Source: Verrucomicrobiales bacterium (GTDB lineage: Bacteria > Verrucomicrobiota > Verrucomicrobiia > Verrucomicrobiales > DEV007). From it: a stretch of 37,732 nt of DNA. Of the stretch, positions 8,843 to 17,454 are shown in pieces. The notes under the pieces were generated by a model, which ran no database searches, was not told where the DNA came from, and was given only the letters and a program-made list of their open reading frames with translations. Positions within the stretch are counted from its first letter, which is position 1. The number at the start of each line of letters is the position of its first letter. The translations under genes were made by a program, and so were the position numbers. The stretch is from the NCBI GenBank assembly GCA_029213265.1, contig JARGNG010000042.1:1-37732 (forward strand), in the 5' to 3' direction.

Positions 8843-9301
8843 TTATTTCTCCACCACGTAACTTCCGAAAATCACATCAAACACACCGGCTTCCCCAGCG
8901 GCTTGAACGACTTTCTTGATCATTCGGGTGTCGACATTTTTGTCCGCGCGAAGGTGCAGACGGGTCGGGGTAACCCCGGAATCCGTGTTCCGCTGCTTGA
9001 TCGAATCCACGTAGTCCGTGATCGCATCCGAAGTGGCAAATTCACTGTTGGGATCATCCCCGAAAATCCGGCCATCGGAGAGAACATTCACAACCACACG
9101 TCCGGTCGCATTTTCTGCGACCGCCGCATTCTTCGCAGTGGGAGGTTCCACCCGCTTATCGATCTGAACAATGATCAGGTGAGAACTGACCATGAAGAAG
9201 ATGAGGAGAAGGAAGACGAGGTCGATCATAGACGACATGTCCATCTTCATTTCCTCTTCATCGAGAGCCTCGATGGCGTTTCTCAGTTTGTCAGATGCCA
9301 T
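8843..9301 (-). CDS. ExbD/TolR-family proton-channel subunit (first copy)
   Basis: The product is 152 residues: a cytoplasmic head MASDKLRNAIEALDEEEMKM, a membrane helix with the conserved Asp (SSMIDLVFLLLIFFMVSS) and a periplasmic domain ending VFDVIFGSYVVEK. It diverges from the other two copies (Met-rich helix flank, different periplasmic part with DKRVEPPTAKNAAVAEN). This suggests a distinct role, perhaps as the one that contacts other envelope components, with the other two acting as a pair. It lies 33 bases downstream of the ExbB gene. Confidence 0.9.
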   Translation of the reverse strand: MASDKLRNAIEALDEEEMKMDMSSMIDLVFLLLIFFMVSSHLIIVQIDKRVEPPTAKNAAVAENATGRVVVNVLSDGRIFGDDPNSEFATSDAITDYVDSIKQRNTDSGVTPTRLHLRADKNVDTRMIKKVVQAAGEAGVFDVIFGSYVVEK

Positions 9302-9334
9302 AATCTGGGTGGAGCGTGATTCGTTCTCTGCGTC

Positions 9335-10156
9335 TTAGCCTTCGGAAATTCCTTCCGGAACCTTGGCAAGTTGCTGATCGGCGTTCACCGTCGCAATTGC
9401 ATGATCAAGTCCTTCCACAGCTGTTTCCTGAGCTTCGCCTACCAGCTTGTTGAACTTGTTCTTGAAAATGTAGAAGCAAAAAATACTCGGAATCGCAACG
9501 ACCAGACCACCGGCCGTTGTCATCAGGGCGAGAGAGATGTTACCAGCAAGCTCACTGGGGTTGGCACCACCGCTGAGTCCCATCGTGTCGAACGCGAGAA
9601 TCATACCGGCAACCGTTCCGAACAGTCCAATCATCGGGGCTGCCTGGGCGATCACGGAGAAGTATCCAATCCAGGACATGTAGCGTGAGTTTTCGCGAAT
9701 GGCGAAATCAGCAATCGCATCTTCGACCCGGTTCCGACCGAGGCTTTCAGGATCGGTCGCATCCACGAGAGGAAACGCGGTAGCGGTCATACGCCCCAGA
9801 TAGGAGGGATCTTGAGCGGCCGCATCAATCGCACTGCGAACGCGAACGTCCGACATGTTGGCGAGAATTTCCTCTCTCAACGCAGGCGGGCAAAATTTCT
9901 TTTTCGAAAGCTGAAGAGCGTTGAAGACCGCCAGCGTGATCATCAAAATGGAGAGAATACCGATGGGAACCATGAACGCTCCCGCATCCACAATCTTGTC
10001 CATCAAGGTTTTTTTCTCGTCAGCAGCAACTCCCTCTGCAGCGTCCTGAGCCATCAGATCCGGAGCGAGAAAGGCGAATAATATGATTACACCGAGTGCT
10101 GAAAGAGTACGCTTCGAGCTGAGATTCTGTCGGAGGAATGACATTGTTTGTAACAT
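9335..10156 (-). CDS. ExbB/TolQ/MotA-family proton-channel protein
   Basis: From the ATG at 10156 the product is 273 residues (an ATG at 10144 gives 269). The frame is open to 10429, but that part runs antisense-like over the ABC gene and has no coding character. A signal-like segment (residues about 18-39, ending DLMAQ) precedes the three family helices. These are FMVPIGILSILMITLAVFNA, then a segment ending PMIGLFGTVAGMILAF, then MTTAGGLVVAIPSIFCFYIF; the last two carry the hallmark GLFGTV and TTAxGLxVAIP motifs. An extra cleavable N-terminus is common in ExbB homologues of PVC bacteria. It heads the operon ExbB-ExbD-ExbD-ExbD-TPR-TPR. The motor should sit in the inner membrane and work on the periplasm. 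Confidence 0.9.
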   Translation of the reverse strand: MLQTMSFLRQNLSSKRTLSALGVIILFAFLAPDLMAQDAAEGVAADEKKTLMDKIVDAGAFMVPIGILSILMITLAVFNALQLSKKKFCPPALREEILANMSDVRVRSAIDAAAQDPSYLGRMTATAFPLVDATDPESLGRNRVEDAIADFAIRENSRYMSWIGYFSVIAQAAPMIGLFGTVAGMILAFDTMGLSGGANPSELAGNISLALMTTAGGLVVAIPSIFCFYIFKNKFNKLVGEAQETAVEGLDHAIATVNADQQLAKVPEGISEG

Positions 10157-10235
10157 GGGTTGGTTTGTTTTGTCTTTGGTAAAGTGGCAGGGAAGTTTCT
10201 TGGGCCATTTCCCGAATAGTGTAAAGGAAAAAAGA

Positions 10236-11006
10236 TCAATTTTCGATGATAGAATGACTTTCTTCTTCCTGCACCTCAGGACCTCCCTCGGTGATCTCGA
10301 GAAAGACTTCCTCCAGCGAGTTCCCCATACCGCTCGGAACACCTCCCCGAATTTCGTCCACGGTCCCGAGTTGAAGAAGTCGTCCATGATTGATAATACC
10401 AACCCTGTCCGCGAGTTCCTGAGCCACATTCAGAAGGTGAGTCGAAAGGAAAACAGTCACCCCGGCCTCACTCCTTGCCTTGAGTTCCTCTTTGACGACT
10501 CGTGCGTTTTTCGGATCGAGACCGACCATCGGTTCATCGATTACGATCACTTCCGGCTCGTGAAGCAAAGCGGAGGCAATGGCAAGACGTTGGCGGGTTC
10601 CGTGACTGAGATTTTCGATTCGCTGGCGTCCATAGGGAATCAGCGAAAACTGCTCCATCAATTCAGGAGCCCGCTTCTTCGCTCTTTCCGGTTCGACCTC
10701 AAACAACTCCGCGATAAACGCCATGAACTCGATCGGGGTCAGCTTGTCGTAGAATTCTGCCACGTCTGGAATGTATCCGATTCGCTTTTTTGCCTCGAGC
10801 GGGTCTTGCTGAATATCGAATCCGCAAATTTTCGCAAAACCACCGGTTGGCTCCATCAGCCCGGTCAGCAATTTAATCGTGGTCGTTTTCCCGGCTGCAT
10901 TCGGTCCAAGAAAAGCAAAGAACTCCCCCGGTTCGATTGTGAGCGAAAGATCATCAAGGGCGAGCAGATCACCATATCGCATGGAGAGGTTGGAAACTTC
11001 GATCAT
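10236..11006 (-). CDS. ABC transporter ATP-binding protein (CcmA/NatA-like)
   Basis: The product is 256 residues, a single complete ABC ATPase. Walker A is GPNAAGKTT (about residues 34-42), the Q-loop region is GYIPDVAEF, the signature is a divergent LSHGTRQRLA, Walker B is VIVIDEP and the switch His is in FLSTHLL. The C-terminal MGNSLEEVFLEIT is typical of the exporter-type subfamily that includes drug, Na+ and gliding ATPases. Its ATG overlaps the stop of the upstream gene by ATGA (11003-11006), so translation is coupled. No permease is found in the window; the upstream partner has one N-terminal membrane helix only. The ExbB gene follows 80 bases downstream on the same strand, so the ATPase may belong to the same transcription unit. 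Confidence 0.9.
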   Translation of the reverse strand: MIEVSNLSMRYGDLLALDDLSLTIEPGEFFAFLGPNAAGKTTTIKLLTGLMEPTGGFAKICGFDIQQDPLEAKKRIGYIPDVAEFYDKLTPIEFMAFIAELFEVEPERAKKRAPELMEQFSLIPYGRQRIENLSHGTRQRLAIASALLHEPEVIVIDEPMVGLDPKNARVVKEELKARSEAGVTVFLSTHLLNVAQELADRVGIINHGRLLQLGTVDEIRGGVPSGMGNSLEEVFLEITEGGPEVQEEESHSIIEN

Positions 11007-11839
11007 GAGTTTGCCTCCTTACCGCCGCTATAGGCACCGAGCGGCACCAGCATTTCGGAGATCGCCTCGAATCCGTAGTCAGTTTCGAGTTTCAAGGGCT
11101 CCCCCACTTCGCTGAAAAAGACTCGAACGGATTCTTCACTACCGGGCCTTCTCAGGATCAGCAAATAAGCCCGGAGATCACGCCCTCCGAACGAAAACTT
11201 TCCCATTCGGGCTTCCGCTTCGATCTCAAGATTCTGCGGGTCCAGAGATTCCATCCCAACCATTGATTTCATGGGAAGCAAATGCAGAGGCAGTGCATTA
11301 CCAGCCCCTTTCAGACTGTCGAATTCAAAAACCGGCTGCTGATTCAACACGGCCCTGGCCTTGAAATCAAACGACTCTTTGGACACCTCGACCTCTTCAG
11401 CATCTGGCTTTCGCACCATCGAAAAGTGTGCGCTGAGTTGGCGGGTGGGAACGCGAACGGAAAAGTTACCTGACTGCAATCCGAGAGATTTGGAAAAATC
11501 GAGTAGTCCACGCCAGAAAAGATCGATTTGGGGAGAACCATCTTCATTTCGGGTCTCCCGACTCTCCATCGTTCCTGATAAGGAGAGCGAGTTGACAAAA
11601 ACACCGGTGTCCGGATCCTCACCCGAACCACCCGCAATGGTGATTTGCCCCCGGCGCACACCATTCTCCAGTAGAGTCATCGCGGTCGACTCATTCCAGT
11701 TAAAGAAGACGCTGTAAACCTCGCGAGCGTCGACTTGAGCCATTCTTGATTCCGGAGGAGCCCAGACCACAGCGCACAACCAACCCATGCTCGCGAGCCA
11801 GAAGAGAACGGTGACAACAGAGAGGAGGCGGGAAGGCAT
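11003..11839 (-). CDS. Membrane-anchored protein of unknown function, coupled to an ABC ATPase
   Basis: The product is 278 residues. One hydrophobic N-terminal segment (MPSRLLSVVTVLFWLASMGWLCAVVW region, residues 4-27) is followed by a soluble, largely beta-sheet part. This has alternating hydrophobic/charged strands such as GQITIAGGSGEDPDTGVFVN and NLEIEAEARMGKFSFGGRDL. The helix could be an uncleaved anchor or a signal peptide. I recognise no family. The stop overlaps the start of the ABC ATPase by four bases, implying a shared complex or regulation. An annotator might call it hypothetical; the tight coupling is the only functional clue. Confidence 0.7.
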   Translation of the reverse strand: MPSRLLSVVTVLFWLASMGWLCAVVWAPPESRMAQVDAREVYSVFFNWNESTAMTLLENGVRRGQITIAGGSGEDPDTGVFVNSLSLSGTMESRETRNEDGSPQIDLFWRGLLDFSKSLGLQSGNFSVRVPTRQLSAHFSMVRKPDAEEVEVSKESFDFKARAVLNQQPVFEFDSLKGAGNALPLHLLPMKSMVGMESLDPQNLEIEAEARMGKFSFGGRDLRAYLLILRRPGSEESVRVFFSEVGEPLKLETDYGFEAISEMLVPLGAYSGGKEANS

Positions 11840-12003
11840 TGATTTCTTAAGCTAGCATGAACCAAAAGCCGGCGGCAACACTTTCTGCGGAGCGGTGCAG
11901 GAAAAGCGGTCTACCCCGCTCCCGATCGCAGTGACTTCTGAAAGAACACGCCCGCGTATCTTCACGCGACGCGAGCGAATCCCGCCGGGACTCCAGCCGC
12001 GCC

Positions 12004-12621
12004 CTACTGATACAGCCCGTTCTCGCGGCAATAGTCCGCGACCCCTTTCACGAGCCAGTTTTCGTGCTCCGCAAAATTTTCCCGGACCTTCGTTGATGAT
12101 GCCGGATGGGAAAAGGAAACCGACGAATAGCGCCATCCCTCCCGCTCCCGAACCGAATCTCCGTCGCGCGTCACCACGACAAACCGCAGCAGTTCGCGGA
12201 GTTTTTCCGGTTCGGCCCACCGGTCGATTGCGTCCCATTGATCTGTTCCAAGGATCCAGTGCCACTCGACTCCCGGATACCTCACAGAAAAGTGTTCCGC
12301 TGTTTCCCACGAAAAACTGGGGCCGGACCGTTCCACTTCAAAGGCGGATACCGATGCCCATCCCATCTCCAGTTCCGCTTGAGCGATCCGCAACATCTCG
12401 ACACGATCCCCGGATGTGGCCACCGTTTCCTTTTTGAACGGAGAAACGAAACACGGCATGAAGATGACTTCATCCAAGTCCGCAGATTCCCGTGCCGCTG
12501 CCGCCATCTCAAGATGTCCCAGGTGCACCGGATCAAACGATCCACCCAAAAAGGCACGCTTTCCGGAAAGTAAGTCCGCTTCTCCCGAAGAAGAAAGATC
12601 CATGGTTTCAGGCTGTGACAT
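12004..12621 (-). CDS. nadD: Nicotinate-nucleotide adenylyltransferase
   Basis: The product is 205 residues. NadD transfers AMP from ATP to nicotinate mononucleotide, the penultimate step of NAD synthesis, in the cytoplasm. The nucleotidyltransferase signature GGSFDPVHLGH is at residues 26-36, with the family's second motif SSTKVR (ISSTxIR type) near the C-terminus. The middle holds the conserved FMPCFVSPFK and the WILGTDQWDAIDRW segment that in NadD binds the pyridine ring. Length is normal for the family. Two starts are possible (12621 and 12603); both precede the Rossmann strand. It is separated by 164 bases from the next gene on the same strand, with a divergent gene at 12721. Confidence 0.93.
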   Translation of the reverse strand: MSQPETMDLSSSGEADLLSGKRAFLGGSFDPVHLGHLEMAAAARESADLDEVIFMPCFVSPFKKETVATSGDRVEMLRIAQAELEMGWASVSAFEVERSGPSFSWETAEHFSVRYPGVEWHWILGTDQWDAIDRWAEPEKLRELLRFVVVTRDGDSVREREGWRYSSVSFSHPASSTKVRENFAEHENWLVKGVADYCRENGLYQ

Positions 12622-12720
12622 CGTTTCAGGATACGGAATACGCGAAGAAATTCACGGGAAGGTTTTGAAAAGAATGATTCGATCCCCTATCTCTGTAGTC
12701 GCTGTCGCCTTCGCCTCTCT

Positions 12721-14217
12721 ATGAAAAAACTATTGCTGGTTCTCGGAATCCTCCTTCTCGGGGGGGCTCTCTCCATTCTTATCTACTCCAGGATTCTCGG
12801 TCCCAGGATCATTCAGGTGGCGGCACCCACGGGAGAGCCGATTGGAGAATTTGATTTCCCGCGCCCTGAGACATCCCTTCTCGCGGTAAAAATCGCACTG
12901 CCGCTCCAGATGATGAGCGATCTGGCGAGCGAAAGAGTTCCGGCAGAATTCGCAGGAAGCGAAAACAAGAGCATCCACAAGCAGATCAAAAACGGCAGCT
13001 ATGCCTGGAAAGCAGTGCGGGGAGACATTTCCTTTCAAAACAAGACCGACCGGCTTGCGTTCGCCACGCCTTTCAAGGGAGCTGCGAAATTCAAGGGCAG
13101 CCTCGATGCTAAAATCCTGACGCTTCCTCTCGACAGCGATGTGGAACTCGAAGGTGTAATCGGGGGCACCCTCACACCGGGCATCGATCCGAACTGGCAG
13201 GTCAATCCCAACCTCGTCCCTCAAATCCAACTCTCCAAGGCGGCTCTCTCGATCGGGCAGTTGGGCAAACTCGATGTCAGCGATCTGGTCGGCAGCAGCC
13301 TCGGACAATACATCCAAAAGGAAGCGCGAAAGCTGACTCCGGCGATCCGGAAACAACTCAGTCTACGCAAGGAAGTAAACAAGCTCTGGCAGCAAACCTA
13401 TCTCACCCGTCTTGTTTCGGATGAACCCAAAGTGTGGCTCCGCATCGATCCTCAGGCGATTCTCCTCGCTCCGATCGACTACTCTTCGCCGGAGCAGATT
13501 TCCTTTACCTTGGGGATCCGATCCGAAACGATTGTCACCAATCGGGAACCCGGCGAACCTGATCGACAGCCCCTCCCCAATCTGGTTCCTCTCGAGGGGC
13601 CTGTTCCTACTGATTTAAAACTTCCGATCATTGTCAGTGTCACAGAACTCAACGAAGTACTCAAAACCGAGAACATCGACATCGACACCGGAATTGGAAC
13701 TCAAATCGAGATCTCCGGAATGGAGGCGGAGATCGGCCAGAACGGCCTGCTCAATCTGAAGCTCATTCTGCAAGCGGACAAAAGCCGCCTCGGCAGAGGA
13801 GTCGCCGGCGAGATCTGGGTGCAGGCACGTCCCGTCATCAATTTTGAAAAACAAACGCTCGGTTTTACCAATGTTGAGCTAACCCTGGAAACAAAGGACA
13901 AGCTGACTTCGGCAGCAGCCTGGCTGCTCGAGGGACTCCTCGTCAAAGGAATTGAAAGCCAGCTGCGCGTCGACCTCAACGACTACAAGGAGGAGATCAA
14001 CGAAGAGGTTCAGAAGGGACTCGAGACCGCTGACCTCCCCGAAGGCATTGACGTTTCTTTGAAGGATCTTGATATCAACCTTTTCGATATCTACACCGTG
14101 ACCCGTCATGAAGAAGGCGGCGAGGCAGATCCGGGTGTGGTCGTCGTAATTCGCGCGACCGGGAATATGGAGACCAAGTTCAACGAATTAATTCTGAAGC
14201 CCACGGAAGAGGAATGA
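12721..14217 (+). CDS. DUF4403-like membrane-anchored lipid-binding-fold protein
   Basis: The product is 498 residues: an N-terminal membrane anchor (MKKLLLVLGILLLGGALSIL) and a long beta-rich extracytoplasmic part. The pattern SLLAVKIALPLQMMSDLASERVP near the start, the GxLTPGIDPNWQVNPNL segment and the closing KFNELILKPTEEE match the DUF4403 family, whose fold resembles bactericidal/permeability-increasing-type tubular lipid-binding proteins. No catalytic residues are expected. The stop codon overlaps the start of the hydrolase gene by ATGA at 14214-14217, so the two are translationally coupled. It is divergent from nadD with a 99-base gap holding the promoters. The role in the envelope is inferred. 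Confidence 0.75.
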   Translation: MKKLLLVLGILLLGGALSILIYSRILGPRIIQVAAPTGEPIGEFDFPRPETSLLAVKIALPLQMMSDLASERVPAEFAGSENKSIHKQIKNGSYAWKAVRGDISFQNKTDRLAFATPFKGAAKFKGSLDAKILTLPLDSDVELEGVIGGTLTPGIDPNWQVNPNLVPQIQLSKAALSIGQLGKLDVSDLVGSSLGQYIQKEARKLTPAIRKQLSLRKEVNKLWQQTYLTRLVSDEPKVWLRIDPQAILLAPIDYSSPEQISFTLGIRSETIVTNREPGEPDRQPLPNLVPLEGPVPTDLKLPIIVSVTELNEVLKTENIDIDTGIGTQIEISGMEAEIGQNGLLNLKLILQADKSRLGRGVAGEIWVQARPVINFEKQTLGFTNVELTLETKDKLTSAAAWLLEGLLVKGIESQLRVDLNDYKEEINEEVQKGLETADLPEGIDVSLKDLDINLFDIYTVTRHEEGGEADPGVVVVIRATGNMETKFNELILKPTEEE

Positions 14218-16547
14218 TTCATCGCGCGCTGATTCCCTTTGGCCTCATTTGCTTCGCTACGGCGGCCCTCGCCGATCCGCTTCCGGGAACCATCCCACTT
14301 GAATGGGAAGAGGAGGACTTTTCGGTGCGGGTCATGGATGGAGCTCATTCTTTCGTCGAGCGAAAAATCGAAGAGGCCGCCCGGGGCCCGCGCCCCATTC
14401 TCCGGGGAGACGCTGCCGAAGCCTCGCGGGAGGAACTTCGCCGAAAGCTGGGAGTGGTCGATGACCGCCCCCCGACTCAGGTTGAGTTTTTCGGAGAAGC
14501 CATCGATGCGATGAACGGTCTTCCCGTATCCTCGCGGATTGCAGAGGGTCCCGGTTTCGAAGTGCATCAAGTTCGCTGGAGCGTCCTCCCGGGAATGCAC
14601 GCGGAGGGACTCTATGTCACCCCGGTCGCCGATACCGCAGCCGATTCGATTTCCCTGCCTCAAACGCCACCTGCAATGATTCTGTTTCCGGATGCGGGAG
14701 AGTCACCGGAAGATGTTCTCGGCCTGAACGCCAACCTTCCCGGCCGGAAACAGATGGGACTGCGATTCGCCTCCCTCGGATTCCGCATCTTCATTCCCGC
14801 CATTTTGAGTCGGGAACCCTATGAGAATCCCGACGGTGAAACCGCCCGGGGTGCCGCCTCTCAATCAAACCGGGAGTGGATTTATCGCCAGGCATTCCAG
14901 ATGGGCCGTCACCCGGTCGGATACGAAGTCCAGACCGCACTCGCCGCTGCCGACTGGCTTCGGGACAAGGGCCTTGCCACTTCGATTACCGTCGCAGGAT
15001 ACGGAGAGGGCGGTCGCGCCGCGCTTTACACGGCAGCAGTAGATACCGGGATTGATCACGCCTTTGTCAGTGGCGCGTTTGCTCCCCGCAACCGGGCCTG
15101 GGCGGAGCCGATTGATCGAAACCTGTTCGGCCTCCTGCCGCATCATGGCGACGCTGAAGTAGCGGCCCTGATTTCCCCGAGGGTCTTGCTCGTTGAGCAC
15201 ACGGAATTTCCCGTCGTTGTTGACCGGAAGGGAGCCATTACCACCCCGGAATTTTCGGAAGTGACAACGGAATTCGAAAGAGTCGGCGAGGCCCTGGGAT
15301 CGTTTGGCTCGCCTCCCGGCTTTCTTCTTCATCACGCAACTTCCGGAAAACGAGCGGACTACCCGGCCGTGGCTGCTTTTCTCCAGTCCATCGGAATCGA
15401 GCGGGAAGTCACTCGCATCCCACCCATCGCGCTCCTCATCGACCGGCGAATCGGTTTTGAAAAGAAAGAAAGGCAAATCCGGATCCGGACTGCGATGCAG
15501 GATCACGTCCAGCGGATCGTCGACCAGTCGGAGTCAAGTCGTCGCGAATTTTTCTTTTACGATGCGGAGCCGGGGTTGCGGCCCGGCGGATGGTCCGTCG
15601 AAAAGGAGCACCCGCCTCTCGATCCGACCTCGTTTATTGCAGCTGCTGCCGAAAAACGAGGAACATTCCGCAAGGAAATCATAGGGCGATTTGACGAAGA
15701 AATCCTGCCCTTGAATCCACGCACAAGGTTGCTGAAGGAAACCGACGCATGGACCGCGTGGGATGTAGTCATGGAGGTGTATCCGGGGCTGGAAGCGTGG
15801 GGCGTGCTCGTGCTCCCGAAAGGAATCACGAACGGGGAAAGGCGCCCCGTCGTGGTGTGCCAACACGGACGGAACGGAGTTCCCCGTGACATCATCGACG
15901 CAGGAAAACCTGCCTACAATGATTTTGCCGCGCGTTTGGCGGAGAGGGGCTTCATCACCTTTGCTCCTCACAATCTGTATCGCGGCGAAGAACGCTATCG
16001 CTGGCTCGACCGAAAGGCCAATCTGATCGGCTGCACGCTCTTCTCCTTCATTACCGATTCGCACGAACAACAGTTGCGATGGCTTGCCAGCCTGCCCGAA
16101 GTCGACGCCTCACGAATTGCATTCTACGGCCTCAGTTACGGAGGGGAGACCGCAGTAAGGGTACCTGCCGTTCTCGAATCCTATTGCCTGTCGATTTGCT
16201 CCGGGGATTTCAATCAATGGACACGGAAAGTTGCCGATCCCGAATTTCCAAAGAGCTTCATGAATACCATTGAATGGGAAATGCCGTATTGGAATATGGG
16301 CAACACTTTCGACTACGGCGAACTGGCAGGATTGATCTTTCCACGCCCCTTCTTTGTCGAACGGGGACACTACGACGGAGTCTCACAGGACGAGTGGGTC
16401 GCCTATGAATACGCCCGCGTCCGCAGACTCTATGCCGCGTTTGGAAAACCCGATCAAACCGGAATTGAATTTTTCCCGGGCGGTCATTCGATCCGGGGTG
16501 AGGGAACCTTCCGCTTTCTACACAGGCATTTGGGCTGGCCCGAATAG
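14214..16547 (+). CDS. Secreted tandem alpha/beta-hydrolase, first domain without nucleophile
   Basis: The product is 777 residues with a signal peptide (residues 1-20, cleavage near ALADP). It carries two alpha/beta-hydrolase-fold halves. The first (about 120-400) has GYGEGG at 262-267 where the nucleophile elbow GxSxG should be, so Ser is replaced by Gly. The second (about 500-777) has a proper elbow GLSYGG with Ser641, an oxyanion region CQHGRNG and a closing His758 in PGGHSIRGEG, matching the acetyl-xylan-esterase/dienelactone-hydrolase-like families found near glycan degradation genes. The acid is likely in the segment near VERGHYDGVS. It is coupled to the DUF4403-like gene upstream. I infer an exported esterase or peptidase with a binding-only first domain; the substrate is unknown. 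Confidence 0.8.
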   Translation: MIHRALIPFGLICFATAALADPLPGTIPLEWEEEDFSVRVMDGAHSFVERKIEEAARGPRPILRGDAAEASREELRRKLGVVDDRPPTQVEFFGEAIDAMNGLPVSSRIAEGPGFEVHQVRWSVLPGMHAEGLYVTPVADTAADSISLPQTPPAMILFPDAGESPEDVLGLNANLPGRKQMGLRFASLGFRIFIPAILSREPYENPDGETARGAASQSNREWIYRQAFQMGRHPVGYEVQTALAAADWLRDKGLATSITVAGYGEGGRAALYTAAVDTGIDHAFVSGAFAPRNRAWAEPIDRNLFGLLPHHGDAEVAALISPRVLLVEHTEFPVVVDRKGAITTPEFSEVTTEFERVGEALGSFGSPPGFLLHHATSGKRADYPAVAAFLQSIGIEREVTRIPPIALLIDRRIGFEKKERQIRIRTAMQDHVQRIVDQSESSRREFFFYDAEPGLRPGGWSVEKEHPPLDPTSFIAAAAEKRGTFRKEIIGRFDEEILPLNPRTRLLKETDAWTAWDVVMEVYPGLEAWGVLVLPKGITNGERRPVVVCQHGRNGVPRDIIDAGKPAYNDFAARLAERGFITFAPHNLYRGEERYRWLDRKANLIGCTLFSFITDSHEQQLRWLASLPEVDASRIAFYGLSYGGETAVRVPAVLESYCLSICSGDFNQWTRKVADPEFPKSFMNTIEWEMPYWNMGNTFDYGELAGLIFPRPFFVERGHYDGVSQDEWVAYEYARVRRLYAAFGKPDQTGIEFFPGGHSIRGEGTFRFLHRHLGWPE

Positions 16548-16548
16548 C

Positions 16549-16594
16549 AGCGCATAGGAAGGTCCTCTCCCCATTGTATATCAATCGATGCGCT
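16549..16594 (+). terminator. Possible weak hairpin after the hydrolase gene
   Basis: AGCGCAT at 16549-16555 is inverted as ATGCGCT at 16588-16594, with a 32-base loop that itself contains AAGGTCCT and AGAGGAC-like pairing. The stem overlaps the first possible ATG (16588) of the next gene. There is no T-run. Weak evidence; it could equally be chance. Confidence 0.2.
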
Positions 16595-16665
16595 CCCATA
16601 CGCAAGGTCTGCGCAGTAACTTTTACTTCTGCGATTACAATGAGGGATCATTTTGGCTTATCCCA

Positions 16666-17415
16666 ATGCAGCAACGTAACTTTCATATTCAACGCATGGA
16701 GCAATTTCTCCGCGGTCATTTCGCGCAGAGAAGTCAGCCTTCAGGTGAAGAGATCCGGCCGTCGTTGACGATCTCCCGCCAATGCGGAACCCGGTGTGAT
16801 CGAATCCGACGTGACCTGGTCGAATATCTGGAGTCCATCGATGAATCCACGGTCCACGGATGGGCCTGCTTTGATCAGTCGCTCATCGGAAAACTGATCG
16901 AAGAACAGATGCTACAAAATCAGTCTGTGGAATTTCGTCCGGAAAAATCGCGAATGCAGGTGTCATCCCAATTGGCGAAAACACTTCAACTGCCTGCGGA
17001 GCACTGGACGCTCTTCAATCACTGCGCAAACACGACCCGCAGTCTTTGCAAAATCGGAAATGCCATCATCCTCGGTCGGGCTGGAAATTTCGTAACGGCT
17101 GACCTTGCCAATACCTTTCATGTTCGATTGGTCGGTACAGAATCCATCCGCAGGGACTACACCCGCCAAAGATACAACCTGAGCGGAAACGAAGCAGGGT
17201 CGATCCTCCAGAAAGTGGACCACTCCCGCACCAACTTCGTGAAGCGATTTGCCGATGCCGAAATCGGAGATTCCGCCCACTACCACCTCGTGATCAATAC
17301 CGATCACATTTCGGATGAAATACTGGTGCGGATCATTGCCGATTCCCTGATCGAATGGTCCCGGCGGGAATTGACCGATCGAAGAAACATCGCCCCCATT
17401 TCATTGCATTCCTGA
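16666..17415 (+). CDS. Cytidylate kinase-like family protein with eroded P-loop
   Basis: The sequence follows the cytidylate-kinase-like family along its length: a start of TISRQCGTRCDRIRRDL where the family has ISRxxGSGGxxIA, then WACFDQSLIGKLIEEQ (YDRELI position), GNAIILGRAGNFVTAD (family GNCVIVGRGANF), FHVRLVG, then NFVKRFADAEIGDSAHYHLV and the closing VINTDHISDEILV. The nucleotide-binding loop lacks both Gly of the usual GSGG, so kinase activity is doubtful. The start is uncertain: ATGs at 16588, 16666 and 16696 are all possible and none has a clear ribosome site; 16666 gives 249 residues. It is not the housekeeping cmk. It lies downstream of the hydrolase and ahead of a small cytochrome gene on the same strand. 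Confidence 0.7.
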   Translation: MQQRNFHIQRMEQFLRGHFAQRSQPSGEEIRPSLTISRQCGTRCDRIRRDLVEYLESIDESTVHGWACFDQSLIGKLIEEQMLQNQSVEFRPEKSRMQVSSQLAKTLQLPAEHWTLFNHCANTTRSLCKIGNAIILGRAGNFVTADLANTFHVRLVGTESIRRDYTRQRYNLSGNEAGSILQKVDHSRTNFVKRFADAEIGDSAHYHLVINTDHISDEILVRIIADSLIEWSRRELTDRRNIAPISLHS

Positions 17416-17454
17416 ATGCAATCAGTGTAGAAAGTCTACCGCCCCCTCTTCCCG

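Noticed and set aside
10083..11033. A 316-codon plus-strand frame over the ABC ATPase
   Set aside because: The opposite strand encodes an ABC ATPase with all canonical motifs; the plus-strand product is a shadow of it.
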